A stretch of 64,000 nt of DNA from Notolepis coatsorum (GCA_963971535.1 OZ020587.1:161134078-161198077), one strand, 5' to 3'. Counted from the first letter of the stretch, positions 42,439 through 54,965 are shown. Numbers and translations are program-made. Notes: generated by a model from the letters alone, not told the origin.

Positions 42439-44703
42439 TCTCTCCACCACTTCTAACCACATTGTCAATTTGGATTCATTGAGACCCAAAATTCTTGCTG
42501 TAGATATTTCTAGATAAATCACATTGAGATATGTAAGAATCCAGACCTTTCGGCACATTTTTTCCGGTTGAATCCATCGTGATGCTATCAGTTTTTTAGC
42601 CACTGTAATACCAGATAAAACCAATCTCTTTAGCTGTATAGGTACTGCATACTCAAAAACATCATTCAGCAGTAATACAGAGGGGTGTACAGGTATATTC
42701 AGAATTAAGAGATTTGATAATTGCTGGGTCACTTCTTTCCAGAATATCTTAACTGGTGGGCAGTCCCAGTACATGTGCATAAATGTCCCCTCGTCCCCAT
42801 TTGTACATAAGGAGCATTTGGAGTCTTGTTTAAGACCCATTCTGTTCAGTCTTATAGGAGTCAAGTATGTCCTATGAATATAGTTAAGATTGATTTGTTG
42901 ATGGTCCGGGTTCCTTGATGCAAGTCGAACATTTGCCCAGGCTTCTTGCCAATCAAAATCTTTTTCCAGGTCTGGTATATCCCCCCTCCAAATAGAGTCT
43001 AGGTGGAGGGTTTCATACGAGGCCGTTAGTAATTGATGATAAAAATCTGATACAAAACCTCTCGATGTCTCTCTTTCATAGAAAAACTTGTGGTATCTGT
43101 GGTGTGCAATTGGTATCCTTAATGGAACACCGTGAGCCTTCAAACATAACAATAATTGTGCGTAAAAATAATATGTGGAACCGGTGAGATTAAATTTTTT
43201 TTCTATTTCATCATAACTACAAATACCCTGTTTGTTGAAAACATCTCCTAATGTATGTATGCCTTGCTTTTCCCATCTAGGGAATCTTATAGGTCGTTTT
43301 CCAATCAGGAGTGCATTGTTATTGAATAAGGGAGTATGATTATGCCATTTATGTGGGTTAGAATATTTTTTTTGTGTTTCACGCCATATCCGGATCGCAT
43401 GAGTAATTATGGGGCCAAATTTCAGTTCGCATTGCTTAATTGATAATTTGGTGTATACTATGTCCTGCAGTCTCTGTGGTGCTACTATATTTACTTCTAA
43501 ATTTCTCCAGGATACTGATGCTTGGGGTTCAAACCAGGTTGTCAGTGGTCTTAAAGTGTACGCCTTAAAATAGTGGAAACATTTTGGAAATGCCATCCCT
43601 CCGTCGGCTTTGTTTCTCTGTGCAGTGGATCTTTTTATACGTGGTGGTTTGTTATTCCAAATAAATTTATATGAGGAAGAGTGTAATTTTTTCCAGTAAC
43701 CATCTGGAGGGGGTAACGGAAGCATTGAGCTGATTAAGTTGATTCTAGGTAAGACATCCATCTTAACTATTGAAACCCGTGCCTGTACTGAGTTTTTAAG
43801 TTTTGACCTGTCAAAGTCGTATTTGATTTTATTTTGGATTTCTATGTAATTGTGTTTCACCGTTTGGCTTATGGTAGGGAATACTTCAACTCCCAAACAT
43901 CTAAAGTGTTTAACCATTGGTATTTCTTCTGGAAGACTTGTATTTTTTGCAGGGGCGTTCAGTGGAAGGAAAGCCGACTTTGGCCAGTTTATCTTAAATC
44001 CCGATAGGTCGCCAAAGTCATTAATCAACTTGAGAAGATGAGGCATTGCGGTGTTAGGGTTTTGCATGAACAGTATTACGTCGTCCGCATATAGACAAAT
44101 TTTGTGTTGTGTGCCCTTGATTACGATTGGTTCTATGAGTTGGGATTGTCTTATATATTGTGCTAAAGGTTCTAGTGATAAATCGAATAGTCCGGGACTA
44201 AGAGGGCAACCCTGTCTAGAAGAGCGTGATACCGGAAATATTCCGGAGGTGATTATACCTGTTGTAATCATGGCCGATGGGTCTTTGTATAATACTTTAA
44301 TCATATCAATGAATCCTTTTCCTAACCCCATCCTTTCTAATGCTGCCCATAGATACGACCATTCCAGCCTATCAAAAGCTTTAATTGCATCCAGGGACAG
44401 CATCGCCTTAGGTGTGGTGTCGTCCTTGCTGGCATCTAGTACGTATAGTAATCGTCTTATGTTGTCAGTGATCAAACGGTTTCTTATGAAGCCAGTTTTA
44501 TCCAGATGAACTAAAGACATCATATGCTTTTGAAGTCTGATGGCTAATACCTTAGAGAACAGTTTGATATCGGTTCCGAGGAGGCTTAAGGGTCTATAAC
44601 TACCGCACTCGGTGGGGTCTTTGTCTTTTTTAAGGAGGACTGTTATGAGTGCAATATTGTCGTTCTTATGAAAGTTCCCCTCCTTGACTGAGTATAAAAT
44701 CAT
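42430..44703 (-). pseudogene. LINE ORF2, reverse transcriptase half
   Basis: 757 residues in the same frame as the endonuclease half (44731-46179), separated only by a TAG at 44731-44733. RT motifs: ALITVLLKKDKDPTECGSYR, PLSLLGTDIKLFSKVLA, GFIRNRLITDNIRR, LSLDAIKAFDRLEW (usual Glu after Ala replaced by Ile), SRQGCPLSPGLFDLSLEPL, ICLYADDVILF. A C-terminal Cys/His-type segment (CSLCTNGDEGTFMHMYWDCP) is present. The last residues before the stop run into the SINE junction. Apart from the nonsense codon it looks conserved. Confidence 0.88.
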
Positions 44704-44730
44704 ATTAAGTAATAGGGGTCCAATTATGTC

Positions 44731-46179
44731 CTAGCATGAGAGGTACATTTCTGGTGGGATACCGTCTCTTCCAGGAGCCCTACCACTTTGCATTTCGGAT
44801 ATGGCCTTTCTGAGTTCCTCTTGTGTGATTGGTGTTTCTAACTGTTTAGCATCATCCTCTGAAAGTTTGGGGAGGTTAATTTGATTAAGATATGTGTCCA
44901 TTTTGTTTTGATCGAAGGTCGTTTCTGATTTATACAAGTTGGAGTAGAATTCTTTGAATGTCGCGTTTATTTCTTTGGTGTCTGTTACAAGTCCTTGTTG
45001 TGCTTTAATGGAAGTTATATCTGCAAATTTTGCGTTAACTCTTAATCGCGTAGCTAGTAGGTGACTTGGTTTGGAACCTTGAGAGTAATGCTGTTGTCTT
45101 GTGCTACGTATTTGTACTTCAGATTGTTGTTTGTAAATGGCGTTAATCTCTATTTTTAGTAAATTAACTTGAGATTCCAGTCGAACCGAGTCGTTATATT
45201 GTAAAGAAGTAAATAATGTAGAGTAAAGCGTTTCTAGTTCCGCCAGTTTTGAGCATCGATTCTTGCATATTTTGGATGAAAAGCTATCAGTGAAATCCTT
45301 GATCATTCCCTTTACCGACATCCATAATATTCTAGGGTCCGGCACCGAGTTCACATTCTCTGGTAGGAATACTGAAAGAGCTTCTTTGAGTTGTGTAATG
45401 AATTCCTTGTTATTCAGCAGTGTCATGTTAAAGCGCCATCTTGGGGCTCGGGATGATAGTACACCAAATGATCCTTTTAGGAGTAAATAACAGTGATCTG
45501 ATAATGCATTGGGTACCATCTCCACTTCATAGTTATCAAATAGTCTCTGTGTTGCGAAAACATAATCTATTCTGGAGAGTGTTTTATGTCTTGCTGATCG
45601 ACAAGAGTACTTCCGGGTCGTTGGGTTGAGTGATCGCCATAGATCATTTACACCTGTATTCTTTGCCCAATCCTTTAACGCATTAGATGACTTTTTTTGT
45701 TCGTTGGAAAAGTTGGGATAAGATTTATCCAACCCAGGGTCCCAAATGGCATTAAAATCCGCACCAATTATAAATGAGTATTCTGGAAGGTCTAACATTT
45801 CCCTAGTTAGTGCAGTGTAGAAATTAGTTTCGTATAGATTTGGGGCATATACCGCTACCAACGCTATTTTCCTATTCTTGTGTATAATCTTAGCTATGGT
45901 TATCCGACCATCTGCATCAGACCATACTCCCTTCAATTCAATATTCAATGTCCGTTTCACGACTATAGCAACTCCACAGGTTCTCGTTCCAAAGGAAGAG
46001 TGACTAATGTTATGGTATGTGTTGTCCGCTAACGTAGCTTCGTCTCCCACTAAAATGTGCGTTTCGCTTAAGAGAGCCACATCAACCTGTTTGTTTTTCA
46101 TCAATGTGAGCACGCTTTTGCGTTTATGTTGATTATTTATTCCCCCAGTGTTCCAGATCATTATATTCAAACTAGCCAT
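44731..46179 (-). pseudogene. LINE ORF2, endonuclease half
   Basis: 482 residues. APE-type endonuclease motifs: IMIWNTGGINN, LLSETHI, VAVYAPN, IIGADFNAIWDPGLD, SRIDYVFAT and ALSDHCYLLL. The N-6 domain and start of the RT palm end at SGRAPGRDGIPPEMYLSC, then TAG. It nicks target DNA at the start of target-primed reverse transcription. The single stop means the full ORF2 of about 1250 residues was disabled recently, or needs readthrough. Confidence 0.88.
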
Positions 46180-47185
46180 AATCTATACATATTGACTTGT
46201 ATTTGTTGGTAATATTTCTGGAGTGCGAATTCACAATGGATTTACATCCCACTGTTGAGGTCCCGATGAGAGCCGAGCATAAAAACATACATATATACAA
46301 AAAAAAACCTGATCCCTCCTCCCTTACAGAGTCATACAAGGTACCTATTTGATACCTCCTTCGCGTACAACTTCTTCCTTTCCTGCACCTCCGGTCTGCC
46401 CAGAATGAGCAATTTATCCTAAGCTTTCCTATGTATACCATAGGATCTATACTTTTAATTCTAATTTAATAGAATGTCACCTGTGACCAAGCCTCTCTCC
46501 CGTTAATGTAATTATAACAGAATGAAAATTATACCTAAATTTTTTAAACCTTCTATTAACATTTATTGGTTACAACATTTCAGAATAAAGAAATAAAGAA
46601 TAAGAAATAATGATGTTTAGAATTAGATATCGAAAACCCATATAATCCGGGAATATCTACTTAAATTTTTTTTTTAAATACCTTTGCATGTTTACACATC
46701 TAAACGACAAGGAGATTTTTAAATACTTGTATGCAGATCGTCCCCTGTCATGCGTGATCATTAATCTGTTATGGTGGTCGTTGTTCTTCACGTCTATTTC
46801 ATGACCAAGTCTCATATCGTTGTTGTTTCACGGGGCCATCATTGAAAAAGGTATTGTATTCCAGAGTGCTGTCAGCTGCTCGTGACTTGCAGATTGATGT
46901 TTTAATGTTCCAGTACATTCTTCGTGCCTTAGAACAATAACAATCCAGTGTATTCCAGAATATTCCGTTATGACTCATAGCCTTCAAGTAAGAAAAATAG
47001 AATAGAAAATTCTAGAATGTTCCAAAATGGTCGGTATCAAATCATGATCTGCATATTACCATGAATATATATGGTGTTTAGCGTTTTATATCAAATTACT
47101 TATTTCTCAATGTTGTCAAAAGCTTGTATGTTGCCGTTTTTGATGTCGATGCAATTGTAGAGTTATCCATGAAAGATGAATCTTG

Positions 47186-48198
47186 TCATCCACTTTTTAT
47201 ATTCTTCACGTAATCTTCTGCCGCCTCAAGCGAACGTAGCACAAATCTCTTTCCTTCTCCCTCAACTATGGAAAGAATAGCTGGATACCGTAAGACGGGG
47301 TGGAGACCTTTCTCATATAGCCGGAGTACTACACCCTTGTAGTGGGCCTGCAGAGTTATGGCTTCCTTGCACATGTCTTCATAAAACCACACTTTTTTTC
47401 CCTTTGTACATCAGTTTTCCCCATTTCTTGCGTGATTCCCTGATAATCGTGTCTCTTGTTGCAGTTTCCCGTAGACTAGCAATTATCACTCTTTCCTTGT
47501 TGTTGTTGTTGTTGTAGTTTTCAGTTCCAATTCTGTAGCGTTTGTCCACTATCTTCTGTAGATAGGATTTCAGAACCTAGGATTTCGACTAGCACTGCAG
47601 CAAACTTGTCATCTGTGCAGTTGACTGATTCATCCAAACCCACTATACGGAGGTTAAATCTGCGGGCGTGCCGTTCTATTTCTAGCAGATGGATCAAGTT
47701 TTCCTCCTTGTTGTCATGGATCATCTGCCGGAGCTGTTTGTTTTCCAGTTGCATTTCCTTCGATACTTCAGCGATAGTTTCAAATAGTTCCTTATTCTTC
47801 TCATCTTGTTTCCGTGAGTATTCGATCCCAGTATTTGCAACCGCCGTTATGCGATCGGATTGTGCTACAACCTGTGTCTTGATTTCTTCAAGTTTAGCCT
47901 CTATGGCTATCTTAAATGCGGTAGCATTAGTCTCGGCTCTTTCCACAGCTTTAGCAATATCATTAACCTTGTCGGTTAAGATCTTCATCATAGCTGTCAT
48001 CAGCGTTTTGAAGTCGGGTGACATACTCTCCATGACTGTCTCGGCTGAGGTCGTCGGAGTATTGGAATCCATGCGATTGTCGGGCTTTTTGTTCTCAGTA
48101 GCGTCTGCTTTTCCTTTCACTGTGGAACGTGTCACCGCGCCGTCTACCGTTGGAGAATCTGCTTCACGGCTTTTTGAGTTATCTTTCTTTGCTGGCAT
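47186..48198 (-). pseudogene. LINE ORF1 (RNA-binding protein), frameshifted
   Basis: Starts MPAKKDNSKSREADSPTVDG. A heptad-rich coiled coil occupies residues about 60-190, then RRFNLRIVGLDES, the start of the RRM. Frame is lost near 47555-47570 (the sequence KIVDKRYRIGTE follows in another frame) and again at an A run near 47393-47400. The C-terminal domain (VWFYEDMCKEAI to VLRSLEAAEDYVK) lies in the frame ending 47186. L1-type ORF1 proteins form trimers that coat LINE RNA. Inactive. Confidence 0.85.
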
Positions 48199-48334
48199 GC
48201 TGCGTTTTACTTTGATATAGTTAGTTGAAGGTCTTAGTTAATATATACGTCGAGGTTTAAACACATTAGTGTTGTATAAAGTAGGTTTTTAAGCGAAATT
48301 AACAAAAATTGGAGCGGAGCTTGTGACAGATGCG

Positions 48335-50724
48335 ACTGTCACATACTGTCGTCAAACCGGAAGTCCTTTGCGATCTTCTTTGAGGAAAAAGTGGAGAACA
48401 TCCGCAGCTCCTTCTCCCAACCCCCACCCATTCCAAACACTGAATCGAGAACCTCATCCTTCACTCTGTCATCTTTCTCTCCCATTACAGAAGCCGAGAC
48501 CCTGACACTGGTAACGTTGAACCGTCCGACTACATTCCAGCTGGACCGGCTACCCTCCCCACTCCTCCAGACCATAGCACCGGACATCCTCCCATTCCTA
48601 ACTGCAACCATCAACTCCTCACTCAACCCTAAAACAAGCCAGAGTCACGCCCCTCATAAAAAAAACCAACCCTGAACCCCACCGTCATAGGCAACTATCG
48701 TCCTGTCTCTCTTCTCTCCTTCCTTTCTAAAACACTTGAATGTGCTGTATCTAGAGCTGCCGCGGTATCGGTATTACCGCGGTATCGCTGTTACATCATG
48801 CCCACCGCAGCGTTGGGCTGAATACCGGCATCACCGCTGTTTTTTATTATATTATCATTATTATTACGCTCTCGTTGGGCTTGCGGCTCTGCAGATATAC
48901 CCTACTTCTCTGTCGAGATTCCAAGCGACCCTATTGGGTACCAGAAAAGTCACATGAAACACTGCAGACCACTGATTGGTCAGAAGAGATACGCGTCACA
49001 TGCTTGGAGCATCTTGCAGTGCGTTTACTTCCTGAATCTCAGCCATCACAACACGGCTAATAGTACGTTAGCTCCCACCGGAGACCGGAGTGGATTACCG
49101 ACGCCGTCGCTCCTCAGGGAACGAGGCATAATGATTATACTGCAACGAAATGTTATAATAAAAGCCCTTTGTTCTATACACTTGTCTGATTGAAAACTTT
49201 ATTAACAGACCGCAGAATGGGTACAACTCGGCACGCTCTGAGCAAAGAAAGGAACTTAGATATTAATTGAGTAACGCTTGCCTTGCTATGTGGTCCGGTA
49301 AATACGAACGTGTAACTATACTAACGTTAATGCCACAAATCGAATACCTTTGTAATCATAAGTAGTAACGTTATAATAATAATAAGAAGAAAGGGTCGGG
49401 GGGGTAACCGGTGGGCGCGACACCGAGGGGAGACTTCGAATCCGTGTTTCACTTTTAATAACGAATGCGTGCATGCCGAATCCCAAACAATATCCATGCT
49501 GCAAAGTCATCCTCTAAAGATAGACATTTAGACTAGAGGCAGGCTATATGCTATATAAAGAGTAGACTACAAAAAAAATGCATTCAAACTTTTTTTTTTG
49601 TGTGTGTGTGCGGTAATACCGCGGCGGTAGGAAATATTTTGCAAATGTGTGCGGTAAGGAAAACAGCAATACCGCGGCAGCTCTAGCTGTATCCAACCAA
49701 CTTACTGCTTATCTCTTACAGAATGACCTCCTAGACCCCAATCAGTCTGGCTTCCGTACTGGCCACTCCACAGAAACGGCCCTCATTGCGGTCACAGAGG
49801 CACTTCACTTAGCAAAAGCGAAAGGCCTCTCCTCTGTCCTGATTCTCCTAGATCTATCTGCAGCCTTCGACACAGTCAACCATCAGATCCTCCTCGCGGC
49901 CCTTGCAGGAATGGGAGTGGCTGGATCTGCGCTGACATGGCTGACATCATACCTCAACGACCGCTCCTACCAAGTGTCATGGAGAGGGACCCTGTCGGCC
50001 ACCCGCCCCCTGCGGACGGGTGTCCCCAAGGGCTCGGTCCTAGGACCCCTTCTCTTCTCCCTCTACACTAAATCACTGGGTAAAATTATCACGTCTCATG
50101 GCTTCTTATCATTGTTATGCCGATGATACTCAACTCTTCCTCTCCTTCCCTCCCTCAGATATCCACGTCTCTGAGCGGATCTCGGCCTGTCTGTCCGACA
50201 TCTCCGCCTGGATGATGACCAACCACCTCAAACTGAACCTAAGCAAAACAGAATTGCTCCACCTGCCGGCCAAATCCTCCCCCCTGAACTTCTCTGCTCA
50301 CATCGCAGCAACAACCAGAACCTGCAGATTCCTCCTGAGAAACGTCAGAAGGATCCGCCCCTTCCTGACAAAAGAAGCCACCCAACTCCTCGTCCAATCA
50401 ACAGTCATCTCCCGCCTCGACTACTGCAACGCACTGCTAGCTGGCCTCCCGGCCACTGCCACCAAGCTTCTTCAACTCATTCAAAACGCAGTGGCCCGCC
50501 TGATCTCAAACCTACCGAAGTCGGCCCATGTCACCCTGCACTGGCTCCCCATTGCTGCACGTATCCGCTTCAAGGCCCTCGACCTAGCATACCGTGCGGA
50601 AAAGGGAACCGCTCCAGCCTACCTCCGGTCAATGGTCTCTAACTACACACCCTCAAGACCCCTACGCTATGCATCTTCTGGCTGCCTCAGACCTACTCCT
50701 ATCCTAGGACTAATAGGAACCCAA
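48335..50724 (+). mobile_element. L2-like LINE body, split by hAT element
   Basis: Parts 48335-48751 and 49694-50724. It encodes SFAIFFEEKVENIRSSF, then after frameshifts NYRPVSLLSFLSKTLECAVS. After the hAT element come QNDLLDPNQSGFRTGHSTET, LLDLSAAFDTVNH, GVPKGSVLGPLLFSLY, CYADDTQLF and SRLDYCNALLAGLPATATKL. It stops abruptly at a LINE insertion near 50725 and its C-terminus and tail resume at about 51986-52365. Confidence 0.82.
48752..49685. mobile_element. hAT element with CCGCGGTATT ends
   Basis: 934 bp with 17-bp inverted ends TAGAGCTGCCGCGGTAT, flanked by the perfect 8-bp duplication GCTGTATC (48744-48751 and 49686-49693). Subterminal repeats are TACCGCGGTAT. No transposase. It interrupts the RT of the L2-like LINE. 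Confidence 0.93.
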
Positions 50725-50736
50725 GGAGGACAATAA
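49647..50736 (+). pseudogene. L2-like reverse transcriptase remnant
   Basis: Two overlapping frames, 49694-50100 and 50098-50736. They cover the fingers through palm, including the Asp of LDLSAAFDTV and YADD, and the thumb. The frame changes at about 50100 (GFLSLLC versus SYHCYADD). The last residues (GLIGTQGGQ) are read into the inserted LINE tail. Confidence 0.82.
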
Positions 50737-51985
50737 CACTACCTGATGCATACTGCACCTTATGTGACACTGTGAATACTGTGAATATATATATATATAT
50801 ATTTCAGTTAGTTAGATAGTTAATTATATTGACCAATTTGTTTACACTGCTGTGTTGGTTTTTACTACCTGTACCCCCCCTCCTTCCCCCATGCTCAGTA
50901 TATTTTTACTGTATTTATTTACTGTATATTTTATTTCATTTTTATTCTATTTTACTCTACTCTTATCCTAGGCAACTTGATTTGATTTGTGTTATTATTC
51001 TAATTCGTGACCTGTCCTGTCCAGTGGCGGCGGGAGGGAGGGGCTAGCAGGGGCTTAAGCCCCCTCTGAAAAAGGCTTAGCCCCCTCTAAGCCCCCCCTC
51101 CCAGTTATGTTTTTTATTTTATTTATATATAAAAATACATTACGAATTCCGTTATATTGGACATTTGTGTCTTTGTGAAGCTGTATATACTATTCATCAT
51201 ATCTATGGCTGTCACTATAGCCAATTGAAATGCTAGAAATGGTCACGTGGACTGGGAGAACCAATGGAATTTCTCTTTCACTTCCGCGTTTGGGATGCCG
51301 TCCCAAAACAAACGTCTTTGGATAACTTCTTTGGGAAATACCATGAGCCAGAAGAGGAGACTACGACCTATAAAGCTTCTTTCAAATAAGAAGAAGAAGA
51401 AGGAGTCATACTTAACTTTGACATTGGCTTTTGGAGGACCGAAACGATAATAAGCAACCGGTGACTCTCGCGTGTTGACATGACAACCCGTAGCCCCTTT
51501 CGTGACTGTGATGCACCGAGTGAATCCACAGTCACTTGCTCCTCAATAGGAAACCAACCTAGATTCACCATGAAGGACTGGTTCTGGCCGAACCGTTCGT
51601 TATACAAGTATCACAGAGAACGTTTTGGAGGACCGAAGCTAAAACAATAATAAGCAGGGCAGTGCTGCCTGCATTATGGTGAGTGTTGTGTTTTAATAAT
51701 AATAATACATTCGATGTATAATACACCCGCTGTTACAGCACACACACACACACAGACACACACACACTGGAATGTCGGGTCGCTGTGCAAATTTTAATGT
51801 CGGGTCGCCTGTGCCCATTATAATTCATTAGCACCTGCTATAAACAATCCAGCCCCCGCAGAGCTCCCGCAATGCCAATTCTCTGGCGCCGCTGCTGGTC
51901 CTGTCTAAATGTTTAAATGTTTAAATGTTGAGCGATTTGCAGTGTCAAATTTCCCACGGGATAATAAACGTATTTCTATTCTATT
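50725..51985 (+). mobile_element. LINE 3'-end insertion, itself split by a hAT element
   Basis: 50740-51021 and 51906-51985 form a LINE 3' untranslated end, with GTGAATATATATATATAT, T/A-rich sequence and the tail GGGATAATAAACGTATTTC plus (TATTC)n. It is placed inside the C-terminal coding region of the L2-like LINE. No ORF remains. Confidence 0.65.
51022..51897. mobile_element. hAT element, CAGTGGCGGCG ends
   Basis: 876 bp flanked by the perfect 8-bp duplication GTCCTGTC (51014-51021 and 51898-51905). Ends CAGTGGCGGCGGG and inverse CAGCAGCGGCGCC match partly. A remnant frame (51247-51450) is too short and unlike transposase to call. CA repeats at 51739-51766. Confidence 0.85.
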
Positions 51986-52365
51986 CTATTCTAAGCTCCG
52001 GGAGGGTCATCAAAGAGCCGCCTATTCTCAGTCCTTGCCCCACAATGGTGGAATGAACTACCCACCCCAGTTAGGACAGCCGAATCCCGTCCAATATTTC
52101 GCCGTCGACTAAAGACGCACTTCTTCAACCATTATCTGAAATAATAAAAGAATTAAATAAAAAATCTAACCCTAACTAACCTTACTGTCATGCACTTGTC
52201 CTAATAAACTAACCTACACTGTAACACGCAACACTTTGATGAATATTGTTACTCAGCTGATAGAGTTGTACCCTTCCTGATGACCTGTCGTACAGAACTT
52301 GTAAGTCGCTTTGGATAAAAGCGTCAGCTAAATGACTAAATGTAAATGTAAATGTAAACCAGAAC
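51986..52365 (+). mobile_element. C-terminus and 3' tail of L2-like LINE
   Basis: In frame it reads SVLAPQWWNELPTPVRTAES and FRRRLKTHFFNHYL, the usual end of this LINE protein, followed by GTAAGTCGCTTTGGATAAAAG and the (AAATGTA)n tail. It is most simply the end of the LINE interrupted at about 50724. Confidence 0.8.
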
Positions 52366-52616
52366 GATTTGGGCTTATTGCATATAACTACTGTAATAAA
52401 CTACAAACTAGAAATAGTGTCTGTCAAATGAGCCATACTATTGTCTCCATAGCTATAATATAGAATATACAATAGCTCCGCAAAGATCGTGAAATATCGT
52501 GAAAATGGTCAAGAAAAGCTGGCGCTAGACAGTAAAGGATGGGGGAAAATACAGAAAGCCCAAAAATAAATAGAATAAAAAATAAAGGTTTGAACCCTTG
52601 CACCCAGCAGTAATTA
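52366..52616. other. Short intron remnant
   Basis: AT-rich, nothing recognised. Confidence 0.4.
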
Positions 52617-54139
52617 AGTTTCAAGTTCAAGTTTTCAAGTTTCTTTAATAGTTGTCATACAGAAGTACAGAATACTTTTATACAAAATGCTTCTTACTGT
52701 TACGCTCCAGAGAGCAAGACAAGATAAGTATGAAATAAAATAACATAGTATAGCATGTAAATTAGAAGTAAAAAAATGAGGTCACAGTGTTCAGTATAGA
52801 CATATGTACAATGTTCGATGCAGAATAGACGTAACTGAGTTACCATATAATATACAATACTATGCAGTGTACTAATATACAATACTACAATACTATATAG
52901 TGCAAGGCAGAAATGGGATGAGGTGCAATTTAGGTACAATTTACAGTAGGTGTACGAGTTGTAGTGCAAATCCTTTATCAATAAATATAAAGTGTGTTTG
53001 TGTGATCTAAAGTGTGGAGAGTGGGGGCTGCAGTGTGTTGTTTGTTTAAGTGAGTGTGTGCGTGTGGGTGTGTGTGCTGTGTGCATTTGATGGTTGTTGC
53101 ATAGTGTTTATTGTTCGTTTAGCAGCCTGATGGCCTGGGGATAGAAGCTTCTTCTGAGTCTTTCTGTGCTCGCCTTAAGACTCCGGTATCGCTTGCCTGA
53201 CCGCAGCAGTTAAAAGAGGCAGTTGTTCGGGTGGCTCGAGTCCTTAATAATTATCTTAGCCTTCCCCCTGCACCGCTTGTTGTAAATGTTCTGGAGGGTG
53301 GGAAGCCCCCCTCCAATTGTGCGTTCGGCTGAACGTGTCACTCTTTGTAGTCTGCTACGGTCTTGTGCAGTGCTATTCCCAAACCAGGAGGTGATGTTGC
53401 CAGTCAGGATGCTCTCTATTGTACATGAGTAGAAGTTCCTAAGGATCTTCTGACTGACTTGGAACTTACTTAGGCGCCTGAGGAAGTAGAGGCGTTGTCG
53501 TGCCTTCTTCACAACACTGTCAATGTGTGTGGTCCATGTCAAATCCTCGGATATGTGGGCTCCGAGGTACTTGAAACTGTTCACTCTCTCAACCGGTGCC
53601 CCGTCGATGCTGAGGGGGCTGTAGTCCTTGACCCCCGACCTCCTGAAGTCCACAATCATCTCTTTTGTTTTGCTGACGTTCAGGGAGAGGCAGTTCTCCT
53701 GACACCACTGTGACAGATTCTCTACCTCTTCCAGGTAGGCCCTCTCGTCGTTGGCAGAGATCAGGCCCACCACTACTGTGTCATCAGCAAATTTGATGAT
53801 TGTGTTGTTGTTCCGCTGTGCTACGCAGTCATGTGTGTACAGGGAGTAGAGGAGGGGGCTCAGAACACAGCCCTGGGGGGCCCCTATGTTGAGCGTGATG
53901 GATGAGGAGGTGCAGTTGCCTGCTCTTACCACCTGGGGTCTGCCCGTCAGGAAGTCCAAGACCCACTGGCAGAGGTCATAGTTCAAGCCCAGGTCCCTGA
54001 GCTTGGCTATGAGTTTGGAGGGGACTATGGTATTGAATGCTGAGCTGTAGTCGATGAACAGCATTCTCACATAGTTCCCCTGCCTCTTGTCCAGGTGTGA
54101 TGCTGCTGTGTGCATTAGCACACAGCACACTATACACAT
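52617..54139 (-). mobile_element. Rex-Babar-like LINE, 5'-truncated, minus strand
   Basis: Plus-strand left end AAGTTTCAAGTTCAAGTTTTC is the reverse complement of a (CTTGAA)n-type LINE tail. A 3' untranslated region of about 500 bp follows, then the C-terminal and palm half of RT. Truncated near 54139, where a palindromic element starts. Confidence 0.87.
53210..54139 (-). pseudogene. Reverse transcriptase, partial (Rex-Babar-like)
   Basis: 309 codons. The native part begins [20 protein letters not shown] (Asp) with [18 protein letters not shown], followed by [33 protein letters not shown] and [17 protein letters not shown]. It ends [15 protein letters not shown] and has a premature end near 53210. 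The N-terminal fingers and endonuclease are missing. About as close in motif spelling to 40021-41409 as sister families are. Confidence 0.87.
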
Positions 54140-54145
54140 TAACGT

Positions 54146-54433
54146 TAGGTTATGACTATAACCAAGTTCTGTGAATTAGGGGTGACGCTTGGCATCACTA
54201 CTGCACTTCCTCGCGTACGTGCACGCGCACTGAATAAATTCCACAAATGTACCTTTAATACCAGTATTAGTCTGACCACACCCCTCATCAGCTTACCTTC
54301 ATAAGCAGGTGTGTGGTCACCTGCTCTCCTCCTTCCCAAGCTTTCACCACAAGGTGAGGTCAAGGGCTGCAGCGGCCGTCTGATGCCAAGCGTCACCCCT
54401 AATTCACAGAACTTGGTTATAGTCATAACCTAA
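54146..54433. mobile_element. Small palindromic element, 53-bp inverted ends
   Basis: 288 bp. TTAGGTTATGACTATAACC..AAGTTCTGTGAATTAGGGG..GCTTGGCATCA is repeated in inverse at 54381-54433. The interior (from ACTTCCTCGCGTACGTGCAC to TTTCACCACAAGG) is the same as the right end of the 5.2-kb element at 59407-59555, in inverse. Confidence 0.75.
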
Positions 54434-54965
54434 TGTTCTGTTTCATTAGGGGCTCTGCTTGGCATCACTACTGCACAAGGGGAGGCCAAGCGGAGCCGCT
54501 GGCTGACAAATACACCCCGCTGACAGCCCCCCAAAACCATCAGAACAGGGAGGGCCGAGCCCCCCCGACCCCCCCTAATGGAGGGTATCCCCCCTATTAG
54601 GGGCTTCACGGGAAGGCGACGGACCCGACCGTGCGAAGAGGCACTCAAGCAACTCAACGCACAGGGTGAGCAGACCGTGGCTTGACCCCACGACTACACA
54701 CACGCACAACCCGCATGCCACCCGGGAACGAACGGAGGAACAACCTCGTTACTTCCCCCAGAATCACGGGGTCAAGGGCAAAAACCCAACCCCGTGGCAA
54801 GGCCGTAGCAGCGGAGCGCGAAGGAAGACCCAGACCCACCAAAAGGACTGGACTCCCTGGAACGGGGGCCCGGAGAAGTCCATGATGCCAGCATCAAGAC
54901 CCCACCAGGTGGGCACGTAGTGCCCCGCCCCCCACATCGCCAGCGTATTCGGACAAAGGCCCCTC

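Larger units (their letters stand above)
41833..48330 (-). mobile_element. Tx1/L1-like LINE, two ORFs, broken
   Basis: Minus-strand LINE of full-length scale: 5' leader 48199-about 48330, ORF1 (48198-47186, frameshifted), spacer of about 1 kb (46180-47185, AT-rich, nothing recognised), ORF2 with endonuclease and reverse transcriptase (46179 to about 42430, one TAG). The 3' end is split by a SINE (41950-42438). No target duplication was found because the 3' border is disturbed by the neighbouring LINE. Confidence 0.82.
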
